Shown here piece by piece: positions 24,931-33,522 of a stretch of 64,000 nucleotides of DNA. Origin of the DNA: JAHDHW01 sp965220465 (GTDB taxonomy: Bacteria > Bacteroidota > Bacteroidia > Chitinophagales > Saprospiraceae). The stretch is taken from the NCBI GenBank assembly GCA_965220465.1, contig CBDCPZ010000022.1:372001-436000 (forward strand). The letters are read 5' to 3'. Position 1 is the stretch's first letter; the number at the start of each line of letters is the position of its first letter. Under the pieces are notes generated by a model. That model had not been told where the DNA came from. It was given only the letters and a program-made list of their open reading frames with translations, and did not search any database. The position numbers were made by a program, and so were the translations under genes.

Positions 24931-26553
24931 TTAAATAAACAAGTCAGTGAAACTAAAACGGTTACCATCAAATAGCCCTTTATCGCTGAGTTTGAGCTGA
25001 GGTATCACCAAAAGCGCCATAAAAGATAAAGTCATAAAAGGAGCAGTTAGCTTACACGCCAAATTTTCTTTTACATAGGCATTGATTTTAGCATATTTTT
25101 GAGCAACTTCATATCCATCTTCATTTGTCATTATCCCTGCAACAGGGAGCGGCAAAATAAATTGTTTCTCATTCGAAACGGCTGAAATACCTCCTTTATT
25201 TTTTATAATCAAATTGATTGCTTTACAAATTGAATCATCGTCAACCCCGACAGCAATAATGTTGTGAGAATCATGGCCTACGCAAGAAGCAATGGCTCCT
25301 TTTTTTAGATTGAAATTTTTAATAAAGGCAATTGCTGGTGCAAGGTTTTGATATCTGTTGACAACGGTTAATTTTAAAATATCCTTTTCAATATTCGAAA
25401 CGGCATTTCCATCGACAATTGAAGCTGGAGCAGAAAAAGACCTAGTAACTATTTCTCCATTAATTGCCTCAATTACATTAATTTTATCAGAAAGCGCAGG
25501 AAGGCGAAAATCTGTTGCAACTTTTAAATTGGTATTAAAATTATTGATGACAGAAACGGGAATGCTTTGAATTTTTGTCTTGCCATTTTTAGCGACCAAA
25601 GAGCCGTCTATGTAGGTTTCTTCTACTTTAAAGGTCTCTAAATTTTTTACAATAATAAAATCTGCGGGATCACCAAGCTGTAATGTTCCGACATTTAAGT
25701 TGTAATGGCGAACGGGATTGATACAAGCTGCCTGCAAAACATCAAAAAGATCGCAACCGTTTTTCAAGGCTCTTTGAACCAACTGGTTAATATGTCCAAC
25801 GATAAGATCGTCAGGATGTTTGTCATCAGAGCAAAACATCATATTTTCAGCATGTTTGGGCAACAAGTCGATTAAAGCGTTGAAATTTTTTGCAGCACTG
25901 CCTTCCCGGATAAGTATTTTCATACCGTAGCCTAATTTTTCTAACGCTTCTTCGTATGAAAAACATTCATGATCCGTGCTAATTCCTGCGTTGATGTACT
26001 TTTGAGCATCTTTGCCACGAAGACCGGGAGCATGTCCATCAATAGGTTTATTAACTTTTTGGGCAGCAGCTATTTTTGCCATGACTTCGGCATCATCAAA
26101 CAAAACGCCTGGATAATTCATCATTTCGGCGAGATATAAAATATCAGGGTTGACTAACATTTCTTCTACTCCCTTTGAATCAATAACGGCTCCGGCCGAT
26201 TCAAAAGTAGTCGCAGGGACACAAGATGGAGCGCCAAAGTGAAATTTTAAAGGAACTTTTTTCCCATTTTCTATCATATAATTGACACCCTGAATGCCCA
26301 TGACATTAGCGATTTCATGCGGATCAGAAACAGTAGCCACGGTTCCGTGGACAACAGCAAGGCGAGCAAACTCAGATGGAACTAACATCGAACTTTCGAT
26401 ATGAACATGAGCGTCAACAAATCCTGGAAGAATATATTGATCGCTTGAACCATCAATTACCCTGATATGGGTTATTTTTCCATTTTCGAACACTATGGCT
26501 CCATGATAAATTTCTCGGGTTTCGATATTGATTATATTACCAGTGATTTCCAT
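24931..26553 (-). CDS. ade: adenine deaminase
   Basis: A 540-residue metal-dependent amidohydrolase that deaminates adenine to hypoxanthine in purine salvage. The metal motif DAHVHIESSM is at 47-56, and GTVATVSDPHEIANVMG, IDGHAPGLRGKD, STDHECFSYEEA and MFCSDDKHPDDL are all adenine-deaminase segments. The C-terminal domain (VGHDSHNIIAVG) is complete and the length is near the family norm. Unlike the two exported amidohydrolases at 37.7-42 kb, it has no signal peptide and keeps its HxH motif. It diverges from the MscS gene. Confidence 0.95.
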   Translation of the reverse strand: MEITGNIINIETREIYHGAIVFENGKITHIRVIDGSSDQYILPGFVDAHVHIESSMLVPSEFARLAVVHGTVATVSDPHEIANVMGIQGVNYMIENGKKVPLKFHFGAPSCVPATTFESAGAVIDSKGVEEMLVNPDILYLAEMMNYPGVLFDDAEVMAKIAAAQKVNKPIDGHAPGLRGKDAQKYINAGISTDHECFSYEEALEKLGYGMKILIREGSAAKNFNALIDLLPKHAENMMFCSDDKHPDDLIVGHINQLVQRALKNGCDLFDVLQAACINPVRHYNLNVGTLQLGDPADFIIVKNLETFKVEETYIDGSLVAKNGKTKIQSIPVSVINNFNTNLKVATDFRLPALSDKINVIEAINGEIVTRSFSAPASIVDGNAVSNIEKDILKLTVVNRYQNLAPAIAFIKNFNLKKGAIASCVGHDSHNIIAVGVDDDSICKAINLIIKNKGGISAVSNEKQFILPLPVAGIMTNEDGYEVAQKYAKINAYVKENLACKLTAPFMTLSFMALLVIPQLKLSDKGLFDGNRFSFTDLFI

Positions 26554-26629
26554 AAGTAAAGCTTTGAATAATAAGTTATTTGCAATAAAAATAACTACTT
26601 TTATTTTATAATATTAATTTTTTGTAAGC

Positions 26630-27952
26630 ATGGATATAAGTGCATTTCTTGAACGGGTTTTATTCAGTATTGGTGAAAAAGAATTCACAGTCATTCATAT
26701 TCTGAGCGTTTTTTTTGCCCTTTTCGCCACTATAGTTTTGTACTGGAGTATTTTCAATCGCCTTCTTCCCAGATACTTTAAGGCATCAACAATTAAATCA
26801 GAAAACCAAGGTAAAATAAAACAAAGGATTCGCGTTTTTTTTTATCTCTTAATTTTACTTTGTTTGGTTTGGGCAGCAGAATTAGATTTTGTATTGTATG
26901 AAAACAAAAATGTTTCAATAACAATAATATATATTATTGAAGGATTGCTAATTTTTCAAATAGCGAGATTACTGGATTGGATTATTTCAAGGACCCTTAT
27001 TTATAATTTTTATCGCAGGCATGGCGGAGAAAAAACTAAAGGAGCAACCCATCAAAAGGCGCCGGAAAAATCAGCAAATCGAATCGTACAATCTGTTTTA
27101 TACATTTTTGTAATCATTCTTTTTTTAAGAGGTTTTGATTTTGATTTTACACTTTTTAGCTATGGAGAGTTTGAATTTACGATTTCAAAGCTCCTAGGAG
27201 CCACGCTTATTATTTTGGCAGCTCAATTGATTACATGGATAACAACCCAACTGGTTTTACATTCTTATTATCGCCGTAATGATATTAACCTTGGAGCCCA
27301 ATTTGCGATTGACCAACTGGTAAAATACATTGTTTTTATTATTGCTATTTTTTTGGTTTTTGATAATCTGGAGATCAAAATGACAGTGATCTGGGGTGGT
27401 TTGGCCGCGTTGTTGGTTGGTATTGGCCTGGGTCTTCAACAAACATTTAATGATTTACTTTCAGGGATTATGCTCCTTTTTGAAAGAAGTGTAGAAGTTG
27501 GAGATGTCGTGGAAGTAGATGGGTTGATAGGCGCCGTAAAAAGAATTGGGCTACGTGCGTCAATCGTTGAGAGCCGAGAAAATGTTTCAGTTATTGTTCC
27601 CAATTCAAAATTGGTTACAAACAATGTGGTCAACTGGAGTCACTATGACGATAAAGTCAGGTTTAATATTAAAGTGGGCGTTGCATATGGCTCCGACACA
27701 CAAAAAGTGAAAGAATTGTTGTTAAAAGTAGCGACGAATAGTATTTCAGTTTTAAACTATCCTTCGCCATTTGTCCGGTTTGTCAATTTTGGAGATTCTT
27801 CTTTGGATTTTGAGCTCCATTTTTGGAGCAGAAACCTTATGTTTATTGAAAATACTAAAAGCGATATACGATTTGAAATTGATCAGATTTTCCGAGAAAA
27901 TGACATCACTATTCCATTTCCACAAAGAGATGTTTGGTATAAAAATAAATAA
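26630..27952 (+). CDS. MscS family mechanosensitive ion channel
   Basis: A 440-residue inner-membrane protein with about five hydrophobic helices before the conserved MscS core. The pore-lining and beta-domain segment runs LVGIGLGLQQTFNDLLSG, then LLFERSVEVGDVVEVDG and GAVKRIGLRAS, followed by IVPNSKLVTNNVVNW (about residues 260-340), and a C-terminal alpha/beta domain. Such channels gate on membrane tension and release solutes on osmotic downshock. It is larger than the 286-residue E. coli MscS because of extra N-terminal helices. It stands alone and converges on hutH with 10 bases between stops. Confidence 0.92.
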   Translation: MDISAFLERVLFSIGEKEFTVIHILSVFFALFATIVLYWSIFNRLLPRYFKASTIKSENQGKIKQRIRVFFYLLILLCLVWAAELDFVLYENKNVSITIIYIIEGLLIFQIARLLDWIISRTLIYNFYRRHGGEKTKGATHQKAPEKSANRIVQSVLYIFVIILFLRGFDFDFTLFSYGEFEFTISKLLGATLIILAAQLITWITTQLVLHSYYRRNDINLGAQFAIDQLVKYIVFIIAIFLVFDNLEIKMTVIWGGLAALLVGIGLGLQQTFNDLLSGIMLLFERSVEVGDVVEVDGLIGAVKRIGLRASIVESRENVSVIVPNSKLVTNNVVNWSHYDDKVRFNIKVGVAYGSDTQKVKELLLKVATNSISVLNYPSPFVRFVNFGDSSLDFELHFWSRNLMFIENTKSDIRFEIDQIFRENDITIPFPQRDVWYKNK

Positions 27953-27962
27953 TCTCTTTTCT

Positions 27963-29453
27963 TTACAATTTTAGAGATCGTAAAAAGGAAACTGTTTCAT
28001 GCATATCAGAGCTTAAAAAACGGTCATCTTCCAAGGGTTTGATAACTTTTCTGTATTGATTAATGACATTTTCGACAAACGCAGAAGATTTTAATGGTCT
28101 TCTAAACTCAAGGGCCTGGGCGGCGGTCATAAATTCAATAGCAATTAATCGTTCCAAATTTTCAATAACCCGAAAAGCTTTAGTTGCAGCATTTGCAGCC
28201 ATACTTACATGATCTTCCTGCCCGTTACTTGATACGATTGAATCAACAGAAGCCGGAGTGCAAAGCTGTTTGTTTTGACTAACAATTGAAGCTGCTGTGT
28301 ATTGCGGAATCATCAACCCAGAATTTAGCCCTGCATTTGGGCTAAGAAATGGAGGAAGGCCACGATTACCCGAAATAAGCTGATAAGTTCGTCGTTCGGA
28401 AATACTACCTAATTCGGCAACTGCGATGGCCAGAAAATCTAAAGACAAAGCCAGTGGTTGTGCATGGAAATTTCCACCTGAAAGTATTTCATCATCATCA
28501 GAAAACACATTCGGGTTGTCCGTAACAGCATTAATCTCAGTCAATAAAATCTGCTCAACATAATTAATTGCATCAGTACTCGCCCCATGAACCTGAGGAA
28601 CACACCTGAAAGAATAGGGATCTTGCACATTTTCTTTTTTTGAATTTGCAATTTCGCTGTCTTGTAGCGTTCTTAATATAAATTCAGCTGTTTGCAATTG
28701 ACCAGTATGCGGACGTATTTTGTGTAAACGCTCATCAAATGGGGCAAGACCGCAATCAAAAGAATCAATAGAAATAGCTGCAGTTAAATTGGCAAGATCC
28801 AACAAACGTTTCCCCTGAATAACGCACCAGGCCATATAAGAAGCAGAAAACTGCGTTCCATTTAATAAAGCAAGCCCTTCTTTTGAATGTAATTTTATAG
28901 GGTTCCAGCCGAATTTTTCAAGGACTTGTTTCGCTTCAACTTTTTTGCCTTTATAATACACGGACCCCATACCGATCAAAGGAAGGGAAAGATGAGCCAA
29001 TGGTGCCAAATCGCCCGATGCACCAAGAGACCCTTGTTGAAAGACAACCGGAATTATATCATTGTTATAAAAATCAACTAGTCGTTGAACGGTTTCCAAT
29101 TGTATTCCGGAAAACCCATAGGACAAACTTTGAACCTTTAAAAGAAGCATCAACCTTACAATATGTTGAGGAACCTCATCACCCATTCCACAAGCATGGG
29201 AAACGACTAGCCGGATTTGTAATTTATCGATTTCAGTATCAGAAATACGAATATTACAAAGAGAACCAAAACCAGTATTTATACCATAAAAAAGCGATTT
29301 TGATTGATCCAGTTTTTGGTCGAGATAGTTTCGACATTTATTTATTTGTTGAGTACTTTCCTCCGACAGGGCTATTTTATAATTGTTAGAAACAATGTTT
29401 TCCAGCTGCTCTAAAGACAATGAATTATTGGTTATATAATGAATCGCTTCCAT
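27963..29453 (-). CDS. hutH: histidine ammonia-lyase
   Basis: A 496-residue member of the MIO-containing aromatic ammonia-lyase family. The Ala145-Ser146-Gly147 triad in GSLGASGDLAPLAHL forms the methylidene-imidazolone cofactor. YGINTGFGSL and the conserved QDPYSFRCVPQVHGA are also present. It deaminates L-histidine to urocanate. No hutU, hutI or other hut genes lie nearby, so either the rest of the pathway is elsewhere or the enzyme supplies urocanate alone. A tyrosine-active lyase is the main alternative; the SH at residues 85-86 (VVSHACG) supports histidine. Confidence 0.92.
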   Translation of the reverse strand: MEAIHYITNNSLSLEQLENIVSNNYKIALSEESTQQINKCRNYLDQKLDQSKSLFYGINTGFGSLCNIRISDTEIDKLQIRLVVSHACGMGDEVPQHIVRLMLLLKVQSLSYGFSGIQLETVQRLVDFYNNDIIPVVFQQGSLGASGDLAPLAHLSLPLIGMGSVYYKGKKVEAKQVLEKFGWNPIKLHSKEGLALLNGTQFSASYMAWCVIQGKRLLDLANLTAAISIDSFDCGLAPFDERLHKIRPHTGQLQTAEFILRTLQDSEIANSKKENVQDPYSFRCVPQVHGASTDAINYVEQILLTEINAVTDNPNVFSDDDEILSGGNFHAQPLALSLDFLAIAVAELGSISERRTYQLISGNRGLPPFLSPNAGLNSGLMIPQYTAASIVSQNKQLCTPASVDSIVSSNGQEDHVSMAANAATKAFRVIENLERLIAIEFMTAAQALEFRRPLKSSAFVENVINQYRKVIKPLEDDRFLSSDMHETVSFLRSLKL

Positions 29454-29843
29454 TTGAAGGGTTTTTAAAAAAGACTTGGTTAAATTAAATTGATTTTTCG
29501 CCAGAACAAATATCTGTAAAAATCTTCCAAGGTAGAGATTTAAAATATCGTTTTTTTACATTTGCAAAATGTTCTGAGATTTAGATGGAGTGAAAGAAGC
29601 GATTTAAACGTTAACAGCTTTAACCTTGCCGTTAAACATTAGTTAAAAAACAGCATAAAAAGAAGCGAAATCTATACTTAAATCGCTAATAATAAGGAGA
29701 ATATGTAAAAATAGCTTAAGGCATTCAAAACGGGAAAAGCAACTTTTATTTCTAAAAAAAGTCTAATTAAAAGAAGGCAACAATAAAATTGTATTTTTGA
29801 GAGTCATATAACAGAAAAATAATTCAAAAACAAAACCACCAGG
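29454..29843. other. 390-bp divergent gap upstream of ompH genes
   Basis: No gene or tRNA is visible. The gap holds a short palindrome ACATTT-GCA-AAATGT at 29558-29572 and a 10-bp inverted repeat (AGCGATTTAA at 29598-29607, TTAAATCGCT at 29678-29687). It should carry the promoters of hutH (-) and the first ompH gene (+). Confidence 0.5.
29792..29799 (+). promoter_or_regulatory. possible -7 element for the first ompH gene
   Basis: TATTTTTG fits TAnnTTTG and ends 44 bases before the ATG at 29844; no -33 partner is seen. Confidence 0.4.
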
Positions 29844-30380
29844 ATGATGAATACCGTAAAAACTAAAAGCATAATTAAGAAATCACTATTTATTTTGGTA
29901 TTGGCAAGCATCTCTTCTTTTACGGCAAATGCTCAAAAGATAGCTTATGTTGATGTCAATAGAATTCTTAATAGCATGCAGGAATACAAAACAGCCCAAA
30001 AACAAATTGACGATTTAGCGGCTAAATGGAGAAGGGAAATCGCTGAAGAATATGACCAAATTAAAGGTATGTACAACCGTTACCAAGCAGAACAGGTTCT
30101 TTTAAGTGATGAGGTGCGCCGCCAAAAAGAAGAGGAAATAATGGCTAAAGAAAAAGAAGTCAGAGAGATGCAAAAAGAAAAATTTGGCCCTGAAGGAGCA
30201 TTATTTAAAAAAAGGCAAGAGCTGGTAGAGCCAATTCAGGAGCAAGTGTACACAGCAATAGAAAACTTTGCCAACGATAAAGGCTTTGATTTTATATTTG
30301 ATAAAGGATCTGCTTCGGGTATGATCTTTTCAAATGAGCGCTATGATAAAACAGATGACGTTTTAAAAGAACTAGAATAA
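29844..30380 (+). CDS. OmpH/Skp family periplasmic chaperone (first copy)
   Basis: A 178-residue exported protein. A signal peptide ends near FTANAQ (residue 30), followed by IAYVDVNRILNSMQEY, the conserved OmpH start, a long charged coiled-coil arm (about 45-120), and the C-terminal strand GFDFIFDKGSASGMIFSN. Skp/OmpH proteins form trimers with helical tentacles that hold outer-membrane proteins in the periplasm. It is the first of two tandem paralogues followed by murI. A terminator-like hairpin separates it from the second copy. Confidence 0.92.
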   Translation: MMNTVKTKSIIKKSLFILVLASISSFTANAQKIAYVDVNRILNSMQEYKTAQKQIDDLAAKWRREIAEEYDQIKGMYNRYQAEQVLLSDEVRRQKEEEIMAKEKEVREMQKEKFGPEGALFKKRQELVEPIQEQVYTAIENFANDKGFDFIFDKGSASGMIFSNERYDKTDDVLKELE

Positions 30381-30385
30381 AAAGC

Positions 30386-30409
30386 AACCAATCGTATTTA
30401 TTGGTTTTT
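30386..30409 (+). terminator. terminator-like hairpin after first ompH gene
   Basis: AACCAAT and ATTGGTT form a 7-bp stem around a 7-base loop followed by TTT, 5 bases after the stop codon. The second ompH gene has its own -7 element just downstream, so the two may be separate transcripts. Confidence 0.6.
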
Positions 30410-30433
30410 CATTAAAAATTCATAGAAAAACTT

Positions 30434-30441
30434 TATTTTTG
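30434..30441 (+). promoter_or_regulatory. possible -7 element for the second ompH gene
   Basis: TATTTTTG fits TAnnTTTG and ends 41 bases before the ATG at 30483, supporting that start over the in-frame Met at 30453. Confidence 0.4.
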
Positions 30442-30482
30442 CAAACCAATTTTTGAAAATAAATAAATTAAAAGATTTAAAT

Positions 30483-30995
30483 ATGAAAAAGATTATCAAA
30501 ACCAGCTTTCTGTTTATTGCTCTTCTTAGCATGACCGCTACAATGCAGGCTCAGAAATTTGGTTACGTTCATTCTGCCGCAATCCTTTCTGATATGCCAG
30601 AAGTTAAACAAGCAGACTCTAATTTGGAAACCCTTCAGAAACAACTTTACAAAAAAGGTGAAGGTATGGTAGAGTTACTTCAAAAGGATTATGCTTCCGT
30701 TCAACAGAAAGTTGCTGCTGGAGAATTATCTCCAAAACAACAAGAAGACGAAGTCAAAAAACTGGAGACACGTCAGGCCGAGATTGCAAAATTCGAACAA
30801 GAAATGGAGCAACAATTAGTGGCAAAAAGGGAAGAACTGTTGAAACCAATTTATGACAAAGTCAATCAGGCGATAAAAGATGTTGCCAAAGACGGTGGTT
30901 ACCAAATGATATTTGACGCGAGTACTTCCATTCTTTTATATGCAGAAGATGGCGCAGATGTGAGCGATCAAGTCAAAACCAAACTAGGTATCTAA
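30483..30995 (+). CDS. OmpH/Skp family periplasmic chaperone (second copy)
   Basis: A 170-residue paralogue of the preceding gene. The signal peptide MKKIIKTSFLFIALLSM ends near MQAQ, then FGYVHSAAILSDMPEVKQAD, a coiled-coil arm (about 50-110), and GGYQMIFDASTSILLYAEDG at the end. I chose the ATG at 30483 because a Met 10 codons upstream gives a hydrophilic extension before the signal peptide. Tandem OmpH pairs, usually downstream of bamA, are common in Bacteroidota; bamA is not in this window. murI starts 2 bases after the stop. Confidence 0.92.
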   Translation: MKKIIKTSFLFIALLSMTATMQAQKFGYVHSAAILSDMPEVKQADSNLETLQKQLYKKGEGMVELLQKDYASVQQKVAAGELSPKQQEDEVKKLETRQAEIAKFEQEMEQQLVAKREELLKPIYDKVNQAIKDVAKDGGYQMIFDASTSILLYAEDGADVSDQVKTKLGI

Positions 30996-30997
30996 CC

Positions 30998-31810
30998 TTG
31001 CTAAAAACCCAAAAACGACATCAACCTATTGGAGTCTTTGACTCCGGCATTGGCGGCCTTACGGTCGCCAATGCTATTATTAAGCACTTACCCGAAGAAG
31101 AAATCATCTATTTTGGTGATACTTTCCACCTTCCTTATGGCGACAAATCTGCTGATGCCATCCGATATTATAGCCTGAAGATTGTAAAGTTTTTATTGGA
31201 AAAAAACTGCAAAATGATTGTAATTGCTTGCAATTCAGCTTCTTCCGCAGCATACAATGTTTTACTGGATTTTTTTAAAGGACAGGCTTTGTTTGTCAAT
31301 GTTGTAGATCCTTTAGTTGATGTGGTTACAGCAAAACAATATAATCATGTAGGAATCATTGCAACCAAAGCAACAATCCGTTCAGGCATTTACAAAGCCA
31401 AACTACAAAAAGCACAGCCTAAATTAAAAGTTACTTCAATGGCAACACCATTGTTGGTTCCGGTTATTGAAGAGGGCTACTTTAACGATAATATCAGCGA
31501 AGCTGTAATCGAAAAATATCTTTCTGATAAGTCTTTTGATGGGATTGAGGCACTTTTACTGGCGTGTACTCATTATCCTCTAATCAGGAAAAATATAGAA
31601 AATTATTTTTCGGGAAAGGTGGATGTTTACGACTCAACAGATGTGGTAGCAGAAGTGGTAAAAAACAAACTTCTTAATAATGATCTGTTAAACGACTGTA
31701 AAACAAACTCTCATCACTTCTTTGTTTCGGATTACACCAAATCATTCGAAGAAACAACTCGCATCTTTTATAAAGAAAAAATTCATCTCGAACTTTGTTC
31801 TATTTGGTAA
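30998..31810 (+). CDS. murI: glutamate racemase
   Basis: A 270-residue enzyme making D-glutamate for peptidoglycan. The two catalytic cysteines are in VIACNSASS and LLACTHYPL, and the N-terminal IGVFDSGIGGLTVANA and YFGDTFHLPYGDKS motifs are complete. The frame has no ATG before the conserved core, so the start is most likely TTG at 30998, two bases after the ompH stop, implying coupled translation and perhaps low expression. The active sites and length match the family. Confidence 0.95.
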   Translation: MLKTQKRHQPIGVFDSGIGGLTVANAIIKHLPEEEIIYFGDTFHLPYGDKSADAIRYYSLKIVKFLLEKNCKMIVIACNSASSAAYNVLLDFFKGQALFVNVVDPLVDVVTAKQYNHVGIIATKATIRSGIYKAKLQKAQPKLKVTSMATPLLVPVIEEGYFNDNISEAVIEKYLSDKSFDGIEALLLACTHYPLIRKNIENYFSGKVDVYDSTDVVAEVVKNKLLNNDLLNDCKTNSHHFFVSDYTKSFEETTRIFYKEKIHLELCSIW

Positions 31811-31898
31811 AAGGTTGATTTTTTATCAAAAGTCAAGGCTTCTTTTTATTTTGTGGCAATAGGGCGAACTAATTCGTTTAAATCTGTTTTATTAGACC

Positions 31899-32978
31899 AT
31901 GAGGATGTTTACAGAAATACACTTTCCTATTGAAATCTTACCCAAAGAGCTGGATAACTATTTGGCGAAGGGTTGGTTTCGGATGGGACAGATGATTTTT
32001 ACATGCCATGTTTTATGTTTCAAGGACCAGGTTTATTCCACCGTTTGGATTCGGTTGGGTTTGGAAAATTATACTTTTCAAAAAAGCATGCGGAAATTGC
32101 TTTTGAAAAATAGCAAACGATTTAGAACAATAATCAGAGAAGCAGTTTTCGATACTGAAAAACAAAAACTTTACGAAGGGCACAAAGAACGTTTTGAAGG
32201 TTATATCCCCAATACACTGAAGGAATCTCTTTTTGGAATGGAAGAGGAAAACCTTTACAATACTTATGAAGTTTGTGTTTATGAAAATGATGAGTTGATT
32301 GCAGCTAGTTTTTTTGATATTGGTTCAGATAGTATTGCCAGTATCATGGGTTTATATAATCCGGATTACGCTCAATATAGTCTTGGAATTTATACGATGC
32401 TTTGTGAAATTCAATATGGAATAGAGGAAAACAAGAAATTTTATTATCCTGGTTATGTTGTTCCGAGCTATAAAAAGTTTGATTATAAATTGCGAGTAGG
32501 GCGGATGGATTTTTACGATGTTCCATCAGAAGAATGGATTTCGATCGATGCCTTAAAAGAAGACTTGCTACCTGCCGAAACAATGAGAGGAATGCTTTCA
32601 GCTCTTAAAGAAGCGTTGACTGAAAAACAAATAATGAGCCGATTGCTAATTTATCCTTTTTATGATAAAGACCTTTTTGGATACGAGGAAAAAGAGTTTT
32701 TGCAATCGCCCCTAATTTTAAATATTCAAACACCAATGAACGCGAAAAACGAATTGTTTTTTGTAGAAATTGATTTGGTAAAAAAGGAATACCGATTGTG
32801 CAAAGGAGGAAAGGTTTTTAATATGCTACCCGTGCTGATGTCTTCTTTTTTGGAAAGTTTTGATAAGCAAAAAAGTTTTCTGGATTTTATTTTAATTGAA
32901 GAAACACTGGCGGTTAATAGCTCGGTTGCTGAAATTGCAGCTGCTGTGGATTTTTACAACAAGCATCCAAACAGTTAA
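31899..32978 (+). CDS. arginyl-tRNA--protein transferase-like (ATE/Bpt-type GNAT fold) protein
   Basis: A 359-residue protein. The middle portion matches the C-terminal domain of ATE/Bpt transferases: ENDELIAASFFDIGSDSIAS, then YNPDYAQYSLGIYTM, then FYYPGYVVPSYKKFDYKL. ATE enzymes attach arginine (Bpt leucine) to protein N-termini and mark them for degradation. The cysteine-rich N-terminal motif of typical ATE is not apparent: only two Cys occur near residues 36-40 (TCHVLCF). About 120 residues after position 235 have no clear match. It follows murI by 88 bases and converges with the rhodanese gene (3 bases). Function is inferred from the fold only. Confidence 0.65.
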   Translation: MRMFTEIHFPIEILPKELDNYLAKGWFRMGQMIFTCHVLCFKDQVYSTVWIRLGLENYTFQKSMRKLLLKNSKRFRTIIREAVFDTEKQKLYEGHKERFEGYIPNTLKESLFGMEEENLYNTYEVCVYENDELIAASFFDIGSDSIASIMGLYNPDYAQYSLGIYTMLCEIQYGIEENKKFYYPGYVVPSYKKFDYKLRVGRMDFYDVPSEEWISIDALKEDLLPAETMRGMLSALKEALTEKQIMSRLLIYPFYDKDLFGYEEKEFLQSPLILNIQTPMNAKNELFFVEIDLVKKEYRLCKGGKVFNMLPVLMSSFLESFDKQKSFLDFILIEETLAVNSSVAEIAAAVDFYNKHPNS

Positions 32979-32981
32979 AAA

Positions 32982-33506
32982 TCACCAGACTTTTTCCGCT
33001 TTTGATTCATCCAACCATTTGCTCCAATTCTTATTATAAGTATGGATTTTCCGGGTTTCTAAACCATTATTATCCACAACATTATAGCCTTGATTTGCCC
33101 ACTCAAAAATACTACCGTATAAATTGTAAATATTTGTAAACCCTAAATCTACTAATTTTTCACCGATCTTTTCACTTCGATACCCCACCGAACAATACAA
33201 AACAATTTTTGTGTCTTTTGGGATATTATCAAGCCTTGTGATTTCAAAATTATCATAACCCAAATATTTTGCTCCTTCAATATGACTTACCTTATATTCC
33301 TCCATTTCTCGCGCATCAAAAATGGTATATTCAGAAAAATTTTGATTTAACTCCTCAACGCTAATTAAAGGAACAGAAAAGCTGATTAATTGAGAAACAT
33401 GAATATCAAAATCCGGATTGATAAGGTGTGGCCGGTCAACTGGAGTTTGTGCGCAACCAAGGTTGATAGAGATTAAAAAAGCGAGAAATATTTTGAAGTA
33501 GTTCAT
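32982..33506 (-). CDS. rhodanese-like domain lipoprotein
   Basis: A 174-residue exported rhodanese. The lipoprotein signal MNYFKIFLAFLISINLGC places it in the envelope; I chose this Met over one 9 codons upstream that would overlap moaA. The rhodanese domain (about 60-150) contains FDAREMEEYKVSHIEGAKYL and the active-site cysteine loop YCSVGYRSEKIG. Rhodaneses transfer sulfane sulfur or act as thiol or phosphatase-like modules; the long CSVGYRS loop fits a sulfurtransferase. It starts 16 bases after moaA in the same direction. Confidence 0.88.
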   Translation of the reverse strand: MNYFKIFLAFLISINLGCAQTPVDRPHLINPDFDIHVSQLISFSVPLISVEELNQNFSEYTIFDAREMEEYKVSHIEGAKYLGYDNFEITRLDNIPKDTKIVLYCSVGYRSEKIGEKLVDLGFTNIYNLYGSIFEWANQGYNVVDNNGLETRKIHTYNKNWSKWLDESKAEKVW

Positions 33507-33522
33507 CTTTATAAAAATAGCG

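Noticed and set aside
31811..31830. TTGAT-TTTTT-ATCAA hairpin as murI terminator
   Set aside because: Only five A/T-rich pairs and no T-run after it; too weak to call.
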